A stretch of 33,119 bases of DNA, from contig BFEA01000207.1 of the NCBI GenBank assembly GCA_003427395.1, positions 1,192,083 through 1,225,201 of the forward strand. The letters are read 5' to 3'. This document shows, piece after piece, positions 9,290 through 18,209 of this stretch. The stretch is from Chara braunii (lineage: Eukaryota; Streptophyta; Charophyceae; Charales; Characeae). The position numbers and the translations under genes are program-made. Below the pieces are notes generated by a model that did not search any database, was not told the DNA's origin, and saw nothing but the letters and a program-made list of their open reading frames with translations. Positions within the stretch are counted from its first letter, which is position 1, and each line of letters starts with the position of its first letter.

Positions 9290-10100
9290 ACCCCTCCCTT
9301 TTTCCAAAGACTCAGTCTCTCCGTCGAGTTTACCACCCCACATACGTTAACTATGGGCAAACTTGCACCCACGTGGCTTACCTTCAACCACTTCCACATT
9401 GTAGGACGAGCAAAACACCGGCTGTAGTTAAGCCTGTACATTTGGTATGTTGCTTCCTCGACCAATAGGATCGACGCGTCAATCAACAGTTAAATCTATA
9501 GTTTCGTTCCGCCTGTCAATTGCCCCTTTCACTCCGTAACCCGAAATGTACTAGCCTTAGGTAAACTGACACTTTCGCGGTTGACCTGTGGCTATACAGA
9601 CTTACAGGCTGAGTGATACATGGCTAACAGGCCAATCTTCAGCCCTCACAGCCGGTCTGCTACATCCTTGTTAGACGAGTTGGTTGCTACACTGGCCACC
9701 CGATAAATTTTGAAGTCTTTAGCTTCACTTCCTCTGTCGATTCAATAGATGTGATGGACAATGCACCTCTCATCCGGTAAGTCTCCTATCCAATGGCTTC
9801 CTCCCGCCGTTTCGTATCGGCTGAATAGACAGTGGTTCAGCCACAGGTAAGCCTTCAATCCTACGGCCCCCCCTCGCTCTGCCGATTGTTCGGACAAATG
9901 AAATTAGAGCGAGTCCATCGCTTGTGCGCAAAAGAATCCGTTGGCTCCTCTCTGACTGGTTATATTGCGAAATCGAACGAGTTTCCTGCCACGAAGATAG
10001 TTGCTGCCTTCCCAACACGTCGGCACGGTGGATGACTACTGCCTTCTCGCTACGTAGCAGGTACGTGCTTCTCACATAATTTTCCACCTATGTTTTGTGT
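9290..10100. other. Outer right flank, no supported gene
   Basis: No convincing gene is seen. Several isolated dyads occur, such as GGCTGAA/TTCAGCC near 9822-9843 and CTCGCTCT/AGAGCGAG near 9874-9912. The frames on either strand (9770-10087 minus, 9832-10035 plus) overlap each other and have no recognisable motif. Similarity to the left flank fades beyond about 9290. Confidence 0.5.
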
Positions 10101-10128
10101 ATTCGGTCGTCCATACGGCCAAATTCAG

Positions 10129-10492
10129 GATGAACCTTCCACAAAAGAGATCGGGAAGGTTCGTCATTCACGAGTCTGCTCAAAATCCCCCCTCGCGCAA
10201 CTCTCAATGCCCGTGCCACAAAGACCTCCGACAAACTCCTAAATCCATCGTTTTCACTCAACCAGCCTTATTCCAAAACCTTAGGATCGCACTTTCCCCC
10301 CACCCGATTTCATCAAGAATCGGGTGAGTTTCACGTTGTTCATTCCTTGTATACTCGTTTCCTCCATCCCTCTGCGCAACCACTTTTCTACTAACTTTTA
10401 TCATTAAAACTGACTTTACTATTGTGTTCGCCTCGGCTAGAAACCCCGATTTTGCCTTTTAGTTCACTCGATCCCACATAGGATCGAGTGAA
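10129..10492 (+). repeat. Series of long perfect hairpins with unrelated stems
   Basis: Three strong hairpins lie 160-172 bp apart. GATGAACCTTCC/GGAAGGTTCGTC is at 10129-10165 (one G-T pair), CACCCGATT/AATCGGGTG at 10301-10326, and TTCACTCGATCC/GGATCGAGTGAA at 10463-10492 with a 6-base loop. The stems share no sequence, yet the spacers share words such as CTACTAAC, ATCA..AAAACT and TCGCCTCGGCTAG-like sequence. Weaker candidates follow near 10644 (TTCGA/TCGAA), 10786 (GGGCT/AGCCC) and about 11,000-11,035. This is the same design as the main arrays, with constant surroundings and variable self-complementary stems. Confidence 0.6.
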
Positions 10493-10499
10493 AACTTCG

Positions 10500-11820
10500 T
10501 TTTTCCCAATCCTGCCATACTTACCTCCCGACTCCTTCGTGCAACCCGTTTCTCTTTAGCTCCAGTTCTACTAACCTATCATCAAAAACTAAATCTACTA
10601 ATGGAGTCGCTCAACCAAAAACTCCTACCTATAATCTTTGTTTCTTCGATTTCGTTGAAGGTCGAACGTGCTAAACAAAAAGTCTCTTCCCACCATATCC
10701 TTTCTTCGCCATCTTCATCCCACCCCTTTTTTTATTTTTCTAACCATTCATACGCAAACTTTCGCCCTATTTTAACTGCAGATTCGGGCTCGCCAGCCCT
10801 TAAAACCCCAAAGTTCACTCTTCCCCTACCGCAATCGCCCTTCAAACAAGCGATAATTGCCCTTCTTCCTCCTCGCCATGCATCTCCACCACTCCTTCCT
10901 TCGAACGAACCTGGCGCCAAAACCCGTCCTGATTCATCCTCATTTCTGCGTCCCACGGCCTCGTTGTTTTCACCACCGACTCGCCAACGCCTTAGCGCAA
11001 CGGCCTTCGCCTCGGCTTTGGTCGGCCCGAGGAAACTTCGGGAAAGATCGACTATAGGCTGGTCTGGTTAACCTATCGTCGTTATGGTCCTCCGCCCAAT
11101 CCCTCTCAGACTCCTTGCGCCAGCGCCCCGATACAGCTCCACGACCTCAGCCAACCTTAGACAACTTCGGAAAGAAACCTCCACCAGACGGTTCAGTTAG
11201 CTTTTAGCCCCATGTGCCTAAGCCCGACGAACGATCTGCACATGCCGGCTCCGTCGCAGCCCTTCCTCTCGCTCTACTCAGGGCGCTACCGCCTCGAGCT
11301 TCCAACAGTCCGCTCCCACAGGGACAGCCGGTCGCAGCGCGGCCTGCTACAAGCCTAGCGCGGGCCTTAATGGACTGGGCGCGATGCAGTTCTCGGCCGT
11401 AGTAGCAAGCAGGCACAGTGAAGAAAGGTCTCATGTGAGCAAGGCCACATCGCGCGGCCTCCGCCGCTACCCAGGCATAGTTCAACACCAAGTGGGGCCC
11501 GACTGGCATGTTCACACTCAAACCATCTCACAACAGATCATGGTTGGTGGACGGTGCACCCGCGACAACCCCCGCCGACCAAGTTTCTTCCGCTTCGTGG
11601 GCTGATCACCCACCGACTTACATGAACTTCGACTTCCTCGGCCGTGTCTTAAGATGGTGGGACCAAGGACCCTTACCAGCATCCCGAACACGCAAGGAAC
11701 CCATAGGTCAACAAAAAGGAGGCGCGTGCTCAAGGCCCTCGACTGTTGTGACGACCTCCAAATCCAGTGTCGCGTCTGAGTAAGGAGCACCGGAGCAAAA
11801 TAATAATAATACAACAATAA
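10500..11820. other. C-rich flank, no supported gene
   Basis: Pyrimidine-rich on the plus strand. The frame 10601-11071 (156 codons) is proline/serine-rich, has no domain, and spans the decaying hairpin series, so I do not call it a gene. The part near 11,500-11,565 is the reverse complement of about 222-275 (shared GGTGC.CCGT.CACCAACCAT), which hints that the palindrome's arms extend this far. An ATAATAATAATA run lies near 11,802. Confidence 0.45.
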
Positions 11821-12403
11821 ATAAAAAGAAAATTTTAGAAACTTTTAATCGTCAGAACATGACGAACGAAGAAAAAGAAACCGCTAGTACCGTTCCGACG
11901 CCGCTGACGACAGAACCAAGGGGGTTAGCCCCGTTAGACCCTCAACCCCTCGGTCCCTTCGCGCTATTCTGATATCCTCGCGCTGTCGCAACTCGATCTC
12001 AATCCCTAAATCTCTCTAATGAAAATTTGATGTCGTAACCAATAGGGCTAGGCCCAAAGCAGGGTCTAGCTTTGACAGACTCCTCAATAAATCCATATTG
12101 TGCAACACACAGGCCTACCGAAATGTTCTCAACCAAACACACCGTTGTCTATGTCGTCCACCGCACGGACGCACCGGCCACCGGCAAGCACACCAATCAA
12201 AATACAATTTTTTTTTTTCAATCCTAGTTTAATCAGAAATAAACAAATCTAGCCGGCGATCTCGCCGGTTCTTCAGTCATCAACAGATAAAAATCACGTG
12301 CGCCTCAAGCCTGCGCGCCCACACACCCTCTACTCTAGTCAACCGTTCAGTCAGCGTAGACCACAGACACCGTCGCGCCTTGGGCGGTATACTTAAACTT
12401 TGA
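11820..12403. other. Unassigned region with one tiny frame and one palindrome
   Basis: A frame starting ATGACGAACGAAGAAAAAGA at about 11,859 runs 38 codons and is acidic, then proline-rich. It is too short to call and could be the start of a decayed gag. A near-perfect palindrome CCGGCGATCTCGCCGG lies at 12253-12268. Nothing else is supported. Confidence 0.35.
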
Positions 12404-12919
12404 AACAACTTATTTTCTGTCATTTGCAAAAACAAGGGCGGATACCTTGTAAGGGTATTCGCACCGACAACGCCACTTGCTAAAAAAACGAAATGGTTGC
12501 TCGTAGTTACGAACGCCTGTAGAGGTTGTCTCCTCTGCATGTTTCTACCCGCCAAGGGTCACTTCCTTTTTTTTCTTTTTTTTTTCTCTCTGTTGGCTTA
12601 TGCGAACGGTCTTATCAATTTCGTGGCTTTCAACAACGGACTGTTTGAACCACAGACCCAAGTTTGATTCCCAGAGGGAATCCAAAAGTGTTGCACCCTT
12701 TTTTTTTTCGATTTATGTGTGTCATCCTTGCGCAAGGGCCATGCCCAGTCGAGTGGTAATTTTTGGTTGTACAATCTGAAAGATTGCGCAGCCAGAAACA
12801 CCACGCAACTTTACCATCCCACCGCGACTGATTCTCAAAAGGAATTAGCCCGGTAGGGCATTCAGGCTTCGATCCCCATATCCGCGACTCATCTGGATGG
12901 AATGTTAACTATTGGGTAA
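12404..12919 (+). pseudogene. Possible gag-like coding remnant
   Basis: Frame 2 stays open for 172 codons apart from TGA at 12665 and TAG at 12854, ending at TAA 12917. Near its start it encodes GGYLVRVFAPT. The LVRVFA portion recurs as TLVRVSA just before the gag of the main element (13398-13423) and as TLIRVFA at 25509-25534, in the plus-strand frame each time. That recurrence suggests a shared gag-family peptide. A poly-T stretch (about 12566-12592) adds an implausible run of phenylalanines, so at least part of this frame is not real protein. Function is inferred only from the shared peptide. Confidence 0.35.
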
Positions 12920-13379
12920 GCTCCTGCTTCTGATAAAGCAGGAGTCGCCGTTCAATATGAAGGGCGTTGGTTCTCAGTGGCTCGCCTGCTTGTGCCCTAG
13001 CAGGCCTTGCTTGCTAGCCCCTATCCCGTCGGCTGGTCGCGTGACCACGACTTGAATGTCAGCCAAACCTCGGTGCGAGAAAAAACCCCGCGGGTCCAAT
13101 AATCTAAAAAAATGAACAAATAGGCATCCCGTCTCTCCTGCCGCGTGGGCCCGTACCTGGCGCGACCTTTCATTTCAGCCTACTTAGGCCCTGAATCGCG
13201 CGACTAAGTTTAGCTTTAACATTCCCACGCCTGCGTGCCTTCTGAGGTGGTTCTGCATAATACAACCGGTCATACGCCAATTATTCCTGGATGTCGTCAC
13301 ACATTCCGTTTTTAAGTTTTGAAAAACAGTTTCAGCCTCTTAGGTCTGAATAACTTTCGACAAACACGTCAGTCTCTTC
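12920..13379. other. Spacer upstream of the retroelement
   Basis: No gene is seen. A perfect dyad CTCCTGCTT/AAGCAGGAG around CTGATA at about 12936-12959 resembles an Ile tRNA anticodon arm, but it has the wrong loop size and no T-arm. A 5' LTR or primer-binding site for the element that follows could not be recognised. Confidence 0.45.
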
Positions 13380-15390
13380 AAGTCAAAACTTTTCACCGCA
13401 GATACCCTTGTAAGGGTTTCTGCTCTGAGGGAAATGATCAAGGCCCTTGAGAAGAGAGAACTAGCACGACCACAAATGTCGAAGGTCGACATCTTCTTAG
13501 TCAAAGGGGGGAGGGTGTCAGAATGGTTGGAGTTACTAGAGCAAGTCACGACTGGTGTGGTGGAAGCGGATAAATTTAAACTAATGCCTAGGTATGTTTG
13601 GTGGGAGATTCAACCAGAAGTTGTGAAGGTGGCGGCAGATGCGGCAGAAGTTTGGGGAAACTTTGGAAACTTTAAGGAAGAAATGCAAAGTCGTTTTAAG
13701 TTGGGGGACAACTTGTTAACTAAAGCACATCCAGAAGTCCTAAGCCTGAATGATCTCGCTACGGTGGGTGCATTCACTACGACTTTCTAAAAGATGGCGA
13801 AGAGAGTTTCCGGGATGGCAGAAGAAGAGCAACGCGCAACCTTTTTAGGGCACTTTACAGATTTTGAGGCTTCGGCGCTGACTAAGCAATGTGCGCTGGG
13901 AGATAAATTGACATGATTGGGCTACGATTAAGGGGTGTGTGGCAAATGGGGAGTTGGACCAAGTGGACCTCTTCCAGATGCGGCAAGCCGGGAGGAAGGG
14001 AAAGGTTATGGATGCCACAACAGGAGGGGGTCAGGACCTTAGAAAGGTTGTTGAGGAAGTGGTGGCCCAATTATTTGTCGCCAAGGAGGCAAACACTCCA
14101 AGGAAGGCGATGACAATAACCCATGTCCAAGGCAAAAGGAAAAAGGTGATGGTGAGAGAGGAGTTGGAGGATGAAGAAGAAGAGGAAAAAGAAGAATCTG
14201 AGCCCCCAAAATTGACTAAAGCTCAACAGAAAGCCAAAAATTTGGCTCAACGGAGGCAAGGCCCGATAAGGGGGCAGTATTCCCAAATGGTAGTGATGTC
14301 ACCGCCCGAATCTTAGGGTCAGGCAAGAGTGATAATGCCCTCGCAATTTGGGCGATTACCATTTGGTCAGTGGCCAGCCTATGGACCTTTGGGTCCTTGG
14401 CCAAGGGTTAATCCATGTGCGCCTTGGCCAATTAATGCGTAATTTGGGCCCTATACAGGAGCAAAAATGAGTATGGCGTCCTGTGAGTTCCCAGGGTCAC
14501 AAGCCCAGCAAGCAGGTCAACCTCAGCAATCCACACCACAAGAATCTCAAGCCAATCAGGGTGGTGGTCGTGGACAAGGTTAAGGTTGGGGAAGAGGCCG
14601 GGGAAATGGAGGTCGTGGAACTGGAGGCCGCAGAGGAGGCGGAAGAGGAAACGCTGGTGGAAATAATAATGGAGGTGGAAATGGGGAATGAAATGCCTTT
14701 GGGAGTCCACGAGGTCAGGAAAGCGGGCAAGGGTATGGCAGAGGAAGGATTGATTAGAGGAATGCTATATGTAGGCATTGTGCTCAAAAGGGGCACACCA
14801 TAAAATTCTACCACGTAAGGAAGAATGATGCGCAAGGGGGATTGATAAGTACGAACATGGACGGGGACGTCTATGATAAGTTCGGGGACTATATTGACCC
14901 GACGATGCAAGGAGGAATAAGAAAAGGGGCTACGTATCAAGCCACTGCACCAAACGCGCCTGCTCTCCAACTATATTTCATATTTGGCAAGAGGAGGAAG
15001 TTGGCCCAGACATAAAAATAGGGGAGGTAACAGAGAATGAGGAGGTCGAACAAAGGGTGAAGGCAGGTGCTATGAGGGAAGAGTCGATTGTGGTGGAGTC
15101 TGACAACGAGGAGGAAGACTGCCAAATCGTAGTAAGGGAGGTATCAAAGAAAATTAAAAGATATATGTGAAGAGGTTAATGAGCGGAAGAGAAAAGGTCC
15201 AATGGTGCATCTCTCTGACTCAGGTCCAGATGCCTTGAGAGAACTCAGAAACCTTATAGGGGTGACAATTTCAGGACTAGCACCACACTCCGGTATGGCT
15301 TTTAGGCCACCATCAAGACAAGGAAGGGTGCCATTGGCAGCGCGGACAAGGAGTAAGGGAGCACCAAGTTCTAATCAGCCTCCCTAGGAT
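13380..15390 (+). pseudogene. gag: gag polyprotein with RGG-rich nucleocapsid (broken)
   Basis: Structural capsid and nucleic-acid-binding protein of the element. The capsid part is in frame 3 (about 13380-13915). It contains VSALREMIKALEKRE, then a hydrophobic/charged capsid-like segment with WLELLEQV and VWWEIQPEVVK. A frameshift near 13911 moves it to frame 1 (13912-15015): WATIKGCVANGELDQVD, a lysine/glutamate-rich linker near 14150-14230, a proline/tryptophan-rich stretch, then an RGG-rich tail (14560-14760). A zinc knuckle CRHC-AQKGH-TIKFY lies at 14770-14811, with Tyr where the last Cys is expected. Stops lie at 14314, 14440, 14581, 14689 and 14755. A further shift near 14990 leads to acidic sequence (EEVEQR, DNEEEDC) and then to a frame at 15175-15387. 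No start codon is assigned because the 5' end is unclear. Confidence 0.8.
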
Positions 15391-16433
15391 GTCCCGGAGC
15401 CTTGTGGACCGTTGAGGTCCGAGAAGATGAGGACGAAAAGGATGAGAAATTGAGGCAAGAGGAGGACAGGAAAGCGGAACAAAGAGCGAAATAGAGGGGC
15501 GTTAGAACTGATATATACCAGGCCCAAAAGGGAAAGAAGAAGAAATATACCTTATGAATGGAGGAAGGATTCGATGTTGAAGGAATGGTCACAACGATCT
15601 CATGAATTTGAAAGATATCAAGCCATCCGCCCCTAAGTCGAGAGACGAGTTAAAGACCCGGTTCTTGAGGAGACTAATGACTAGTGTACGTCTGCCACGC
15701 CTGGGCACATGTGTAGCATCGTGTTGACGTTCGGTGACTAAATCCGAACCTTCGCTACCGAACGTGAACAAGCGTCAAAACCCTCTAAACGCGAACACAA
15801 AGATATTAAAACAACAAATTCTCAAAAAAATCTAAAAAATATGTATGTTACATAGAATGATAATACAAACAACGTTTGCATGAAAGGTATGTTCAAATTC
15901 GTAACTAAACTTTCATAATGCCAGATTTTGACCATCCTATCCTATTGGGTCGATTGTTCTTAAGTACAACTAAGTCCCCCATACTTAATAAACATGATGG
16001 AACGATGTTCCTTGTCTTATGTGACCCGATATGTGGCAATTATGAGGTTGTCACCTACAGAAACACGGGGTCATGAAGTGTGAGAAATCGGTCCAATCCT
16101 AGCTCGTTTACGTTCAAAGAGTAAGAGGAGGAGAGAAGAAGGCTGGATATAAAGGAATTCGAGGAGGAAAAGAAACCAGAAACGTTGTCTCTTAGTTTGG
16201 CTAACACAAGTGATGCTATGGAAATAGTATCCACCTATAGGATGTCAGACCCTGAGTCAATGGAAGCATTAAGAAAAAAAATGGTGGAAAGGATCGAAGA
16301 AGAAGAGGCAGAGTTGGTACATTGTCTGCCCGAAAGAGTAGGAGGATCAATATGGACCCAATCACAAAATGTAGGCCGACATTTTTTTGGGATAGGCTCA
16401 AGCAAGGGTCCCAAAGGCGGTACAAAGGAGTAG
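15390..16433 (+). pseudogene. Aspartic protease and linker region (active-site part missing)
   Basis: Remnants of the gag-pol protease that would process the polyprotein. An upstream piece (15593-15727) reads NDLMNLKDIKPSAPKSRDEL and stops at TGA 15725. The downstream piece (15918-16076) reads DFDHPILLGRLFLSTT, the typical C-terminal ILGR motif of retropepsins, and then CDPICGNYEVVTYRNTGS. The D-T/S-G active site expected between them is absent; A/T-rich non-coding DNA with a hairpin lies there instead (15728-15917). After stops at 16074 and 16122 the same frame continues as the linker LSLSLANTSDAMEI through 16433. The protease call rests on the ILGR motif and the position upstream of RT. Confidence 0.7.
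15727..15765 (+). repeat. Hairpin at the protease disruption
   Basis: ACGTTCGGT at 15727-15735 pairs perfectly with ACCGAACGT at 15757-15765. It begins exactly where protease coding is lost, so it may be the end of a small inserted palindromic element. The other end would be near 15910, but it is not recognisable. Confidence 0.55.
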
Positions 16434-16439
16434 ATAAGA

Positions 16440-17457
16440 AGTGTCGCCCAATTTCCGTGCTCATAATTGAAGAAAAAAAACTTTATTACAAGCGGGAACG
16501 GGAGCTGATACAACAAATGCTAGAGAGAGCAGGAAATGGGTCATGTCGTATCAGTGAAGTAGTATAACAGTTGATGGTGGAGACTATAAAGGGTAGACAT
16601 ACTGCGTATGCCTGCAATGATGACGAACGCGTGCGTCTTGACGTTAATCAGATCCCGATAATTTGAATTCACACCGTGCTACACGAGCCGTGGAATTTGC
16701 GAGGTGCACGATATCCCAATCTGGATGATGAAGAGGTGGTGGTTGATTACCTCGATGGGGAGATCCACACGTGTGTATCAGACTACTCAAGTGGGTCGTA
16801 TGCATCCACTTGAATTTGCTTCGTCAATCCAAATAAGACTTTACGATGGGTACATGATTTATAACGTTTAGATGTTGTAACTGTAAGAGATGCAGGGGGT
16901 CTGCTGAATGCTGATGAGCTTTTGGAAGCATGCGCAGGAAGGTCTATAATATCGCTTATAGACCTGTATTCTAGTTATGACTAGTTTCATGTCTACCCAC
17001 CAGATGGATCTATGACGGCTATACATACTCCGATAAGACTGATCCTCAAGAACGTCGCGCCACAAGGGTGGACGAATGCAGTCGCCATGGTTCAAAGACA
17101 CATGGTAAGAGCTTTGCAAATAGTTAGTCCTCATATCACAGAGCCTTACATCAATGATTTAGTTGTAAAAGGTCCAAAGAAAAAAGGTGAACAGGAGGTT
17201 GTGCCAGGAGTGACGTGTTTGTCTGGGACCATGTGCAAGACCTTTGCAAGGTTCTAGACTTATTGAAGGAGCACAACCTCACTTCGAGTGGGTCAAAATC
17301 CAAGCATTGTATGCGCGAAGCAACTACCTTAGGGTTTGTATGCGACGAGAGGGGTCGTCGACCAGACACTAAGAAGACTAATAAGATTTTTGAATGGTCG
17401 ACGTCGTTCCAAACAATCACGGAAGGTAGGAGTTTTCTACGCACATGCGAGTTTTGA
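16440..17457 (+). pseudogene. Reverse transcriptase domain (broken, catalytic Asp changed)
   Basis: Would copy element RNA into DNA. Motifs in order: ERAGNGSCRISEVV and GRHTAYACNDDERVRLD (N-terminal lead-in), IHTVLHEPWNLRGARYP, NPNKTLRWVHDL, then SLIDLYSSYD at 16952-16981, the LDLYSGYDQ-type motif A. TPIRLILKNVAPQGWTNAVA follows, then YIND at 17147-17158 where Ty3/gypsy RTs have YIDD. Stops lie at about 16662, 16812, 16868 and 16982. A shift between 17200 and 17215 moves coding to frame 1, which continues with FVWDHVQDLCKVLDLLKEHN and ATTLGFVCDERGRRPD to TGA at 17455. The substitution at 17153-17155 (AAT) alters a catalytic aspartate. Confidence 0.85.
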
Positions 17458-17685
17458 AGATCCTTCATTAAAACAATTGTAGGGTAGACAGAGCAGTTAC
17501 AAAAACTTATGCACCATGGCCAAGAATGGGAGTATGGAGAAGAACAAAAATTTGTAAGTGAGGGTTTGAAGAGGGAATTCAGAGAAAGAGGTCTAGTACT
17601 GGGAGTACCTTACCGTACTGCCACATTTACCAGACCATTTATTGTGGAGACGTATGCAGGACCAACTGCCTTAGGAGCTACGTGA
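17458..17685 (+). pseudogene. RNase H N-terminal fragment (Asp to Tyr)
   Basis: Same frame as the preceding RT segment. RSFIKTIV, TAG, then HHGQEWEYGEEQKFVSEGLK and REFRERGLVLGVPYRTATFT, then RPFIVETYAGPTALGAT and TGA at 17683. In the family the ETDAGP aspartate is the first catalytic RNase H residue. Here codon 17653-17655 is TAT (Tyr), while the inverted copy at 17789-17973 keeps GAT. Coding ends abruptly at GPTALG, where an insertion or rearrangement begins. RNase H resumes at 19716. Confidence 0.8.
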
Positions 17686-17697
17686 TAAGCTTAGTTT
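17512..17697 (+). repeat. Inverted duplication, copy 1 (RNase H fragment)
   Basis: About 185 bp from CACCATGGCCAAGAATGGGA to GCTTAGTT. It recurs inverted at 17789-17973 with about eight differences (roughly 95-96% identity by eye). A 90-bp A/T-rich spacer with alternating TA runs separates the copies. Confidence 0.85.
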
Positions 17698-17788
17698 GCG
17701 GCCCGATTTTTTGGATTTTTTTTTTGTTGAAAAATACGTGAAAATATATATATATATATCGTCAAATAGAATATATATATATATATAT
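17698..17788. repeat. AT-rich spacer with (TA)n runs
   Basis: Centre of the inverted duplication: a poly-T run followed by two alternating AT tracts (about 17744-17759 and 17770-17789) that can pair with each other. Such a hairpin centre is typical of foldback junctions and is also hard to assemble. Confidence 0.75.
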
Positions 17789-17973
17789 AACTAAGCCTAT
17801 CACGTAACTCCTAAGGCAGTTGGTCCTGCATCCGTCTCCACAATAAATGGTCTGGTAAATGTGGCAGTACGGTAAGGTACTCCCAGTACTAGACCTCCTT
17901 CTCTGAATTCCCTCTGCAAACCCGCACTTACAATTTTTTGTTCTTCTCCATACTCTCATTCTTGGCCATGGTG
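17789..17973 (-). repeat. Inverted duplication, copy 2 (RNase H fragment with intact Asp)
   Basis: Minus-strand copy of 17512-17697. It encodes the same VLGVPYRTATFTRPFIVET segment followed by D (GAT, plus-strand ATC at 17830-17832). Copy 1 has Tyr at that position. It stops matching exactly at CACCATGG, so only the RNase H fragment and the short following sequence were duplicated. Confidence 0.85.
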
Positions 17974-18209
17974 TCCTCTTCTCTCTCTCTGCCTACGGTT
18001 TACCGGGCAGTTCTATATGCTATGACTTCACTAGCTTCCTGCTACGGTTTTTTCCGGTCAGGTCGAGCGGCAGTGGTCGGGGCTGATACTAGGCGGCCAT
18101 GTTGTGCCTCTAGTGCCAGCGGCGTGTCTGGAGTGTATTTTTTGGCTGTGACAGACCTTTCTTTGTTTCGTGGATGTTTTGCTGGCTTGTGATGGGGTGT
18201 GAACCGACA
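17974..18209. other. Unassigned sequence before the gap
   Basis: CT-rich at first, then balanced GC. It is unlike the A/G-rich pol remnants, so it is probably foreign to the retroelement. No motif is recognised. The long frames that cross the gap from here are created by the N run. Confidence 0.4.

Larger units (their letters stand above)
5370..9290 (-). repeat. Right arm of giant inverted repeat
   Basis: Inverted partner of 1500-5370, with landmarks in the same order reading outward: inner tail, 54-bp block (5950-6003), GAAGCGCTGCC-type repeats (6960-7570), hairpin array (7882-8690), and conserved block (8943-9072). It then continues with CATTGTGGGGCCCTCAGGCG-like sequence near 9190 that matches about 1545. 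The array has a different core from the left arm, and a 35-base poly-A tract (8130-8164) interrupts it. It contains no single ambiguous bases, unlike the left arm. Confidence 0.87.

Noticed and set aside
10601-11071. 156-codon open frame as a gene
   Set aside because: It is Pro/Ser-rich with no domain, lies in C-rich DNA that includes a decaying hairpin series, and opposing frames overlap it.
12920-12975. tRNA-Ile gene (CTGATAA loop in a perfect stem)
   Set aside because: The anticodon loop would be 6 or 8 bases, and there is no pairing T-arm or acceptor stem.
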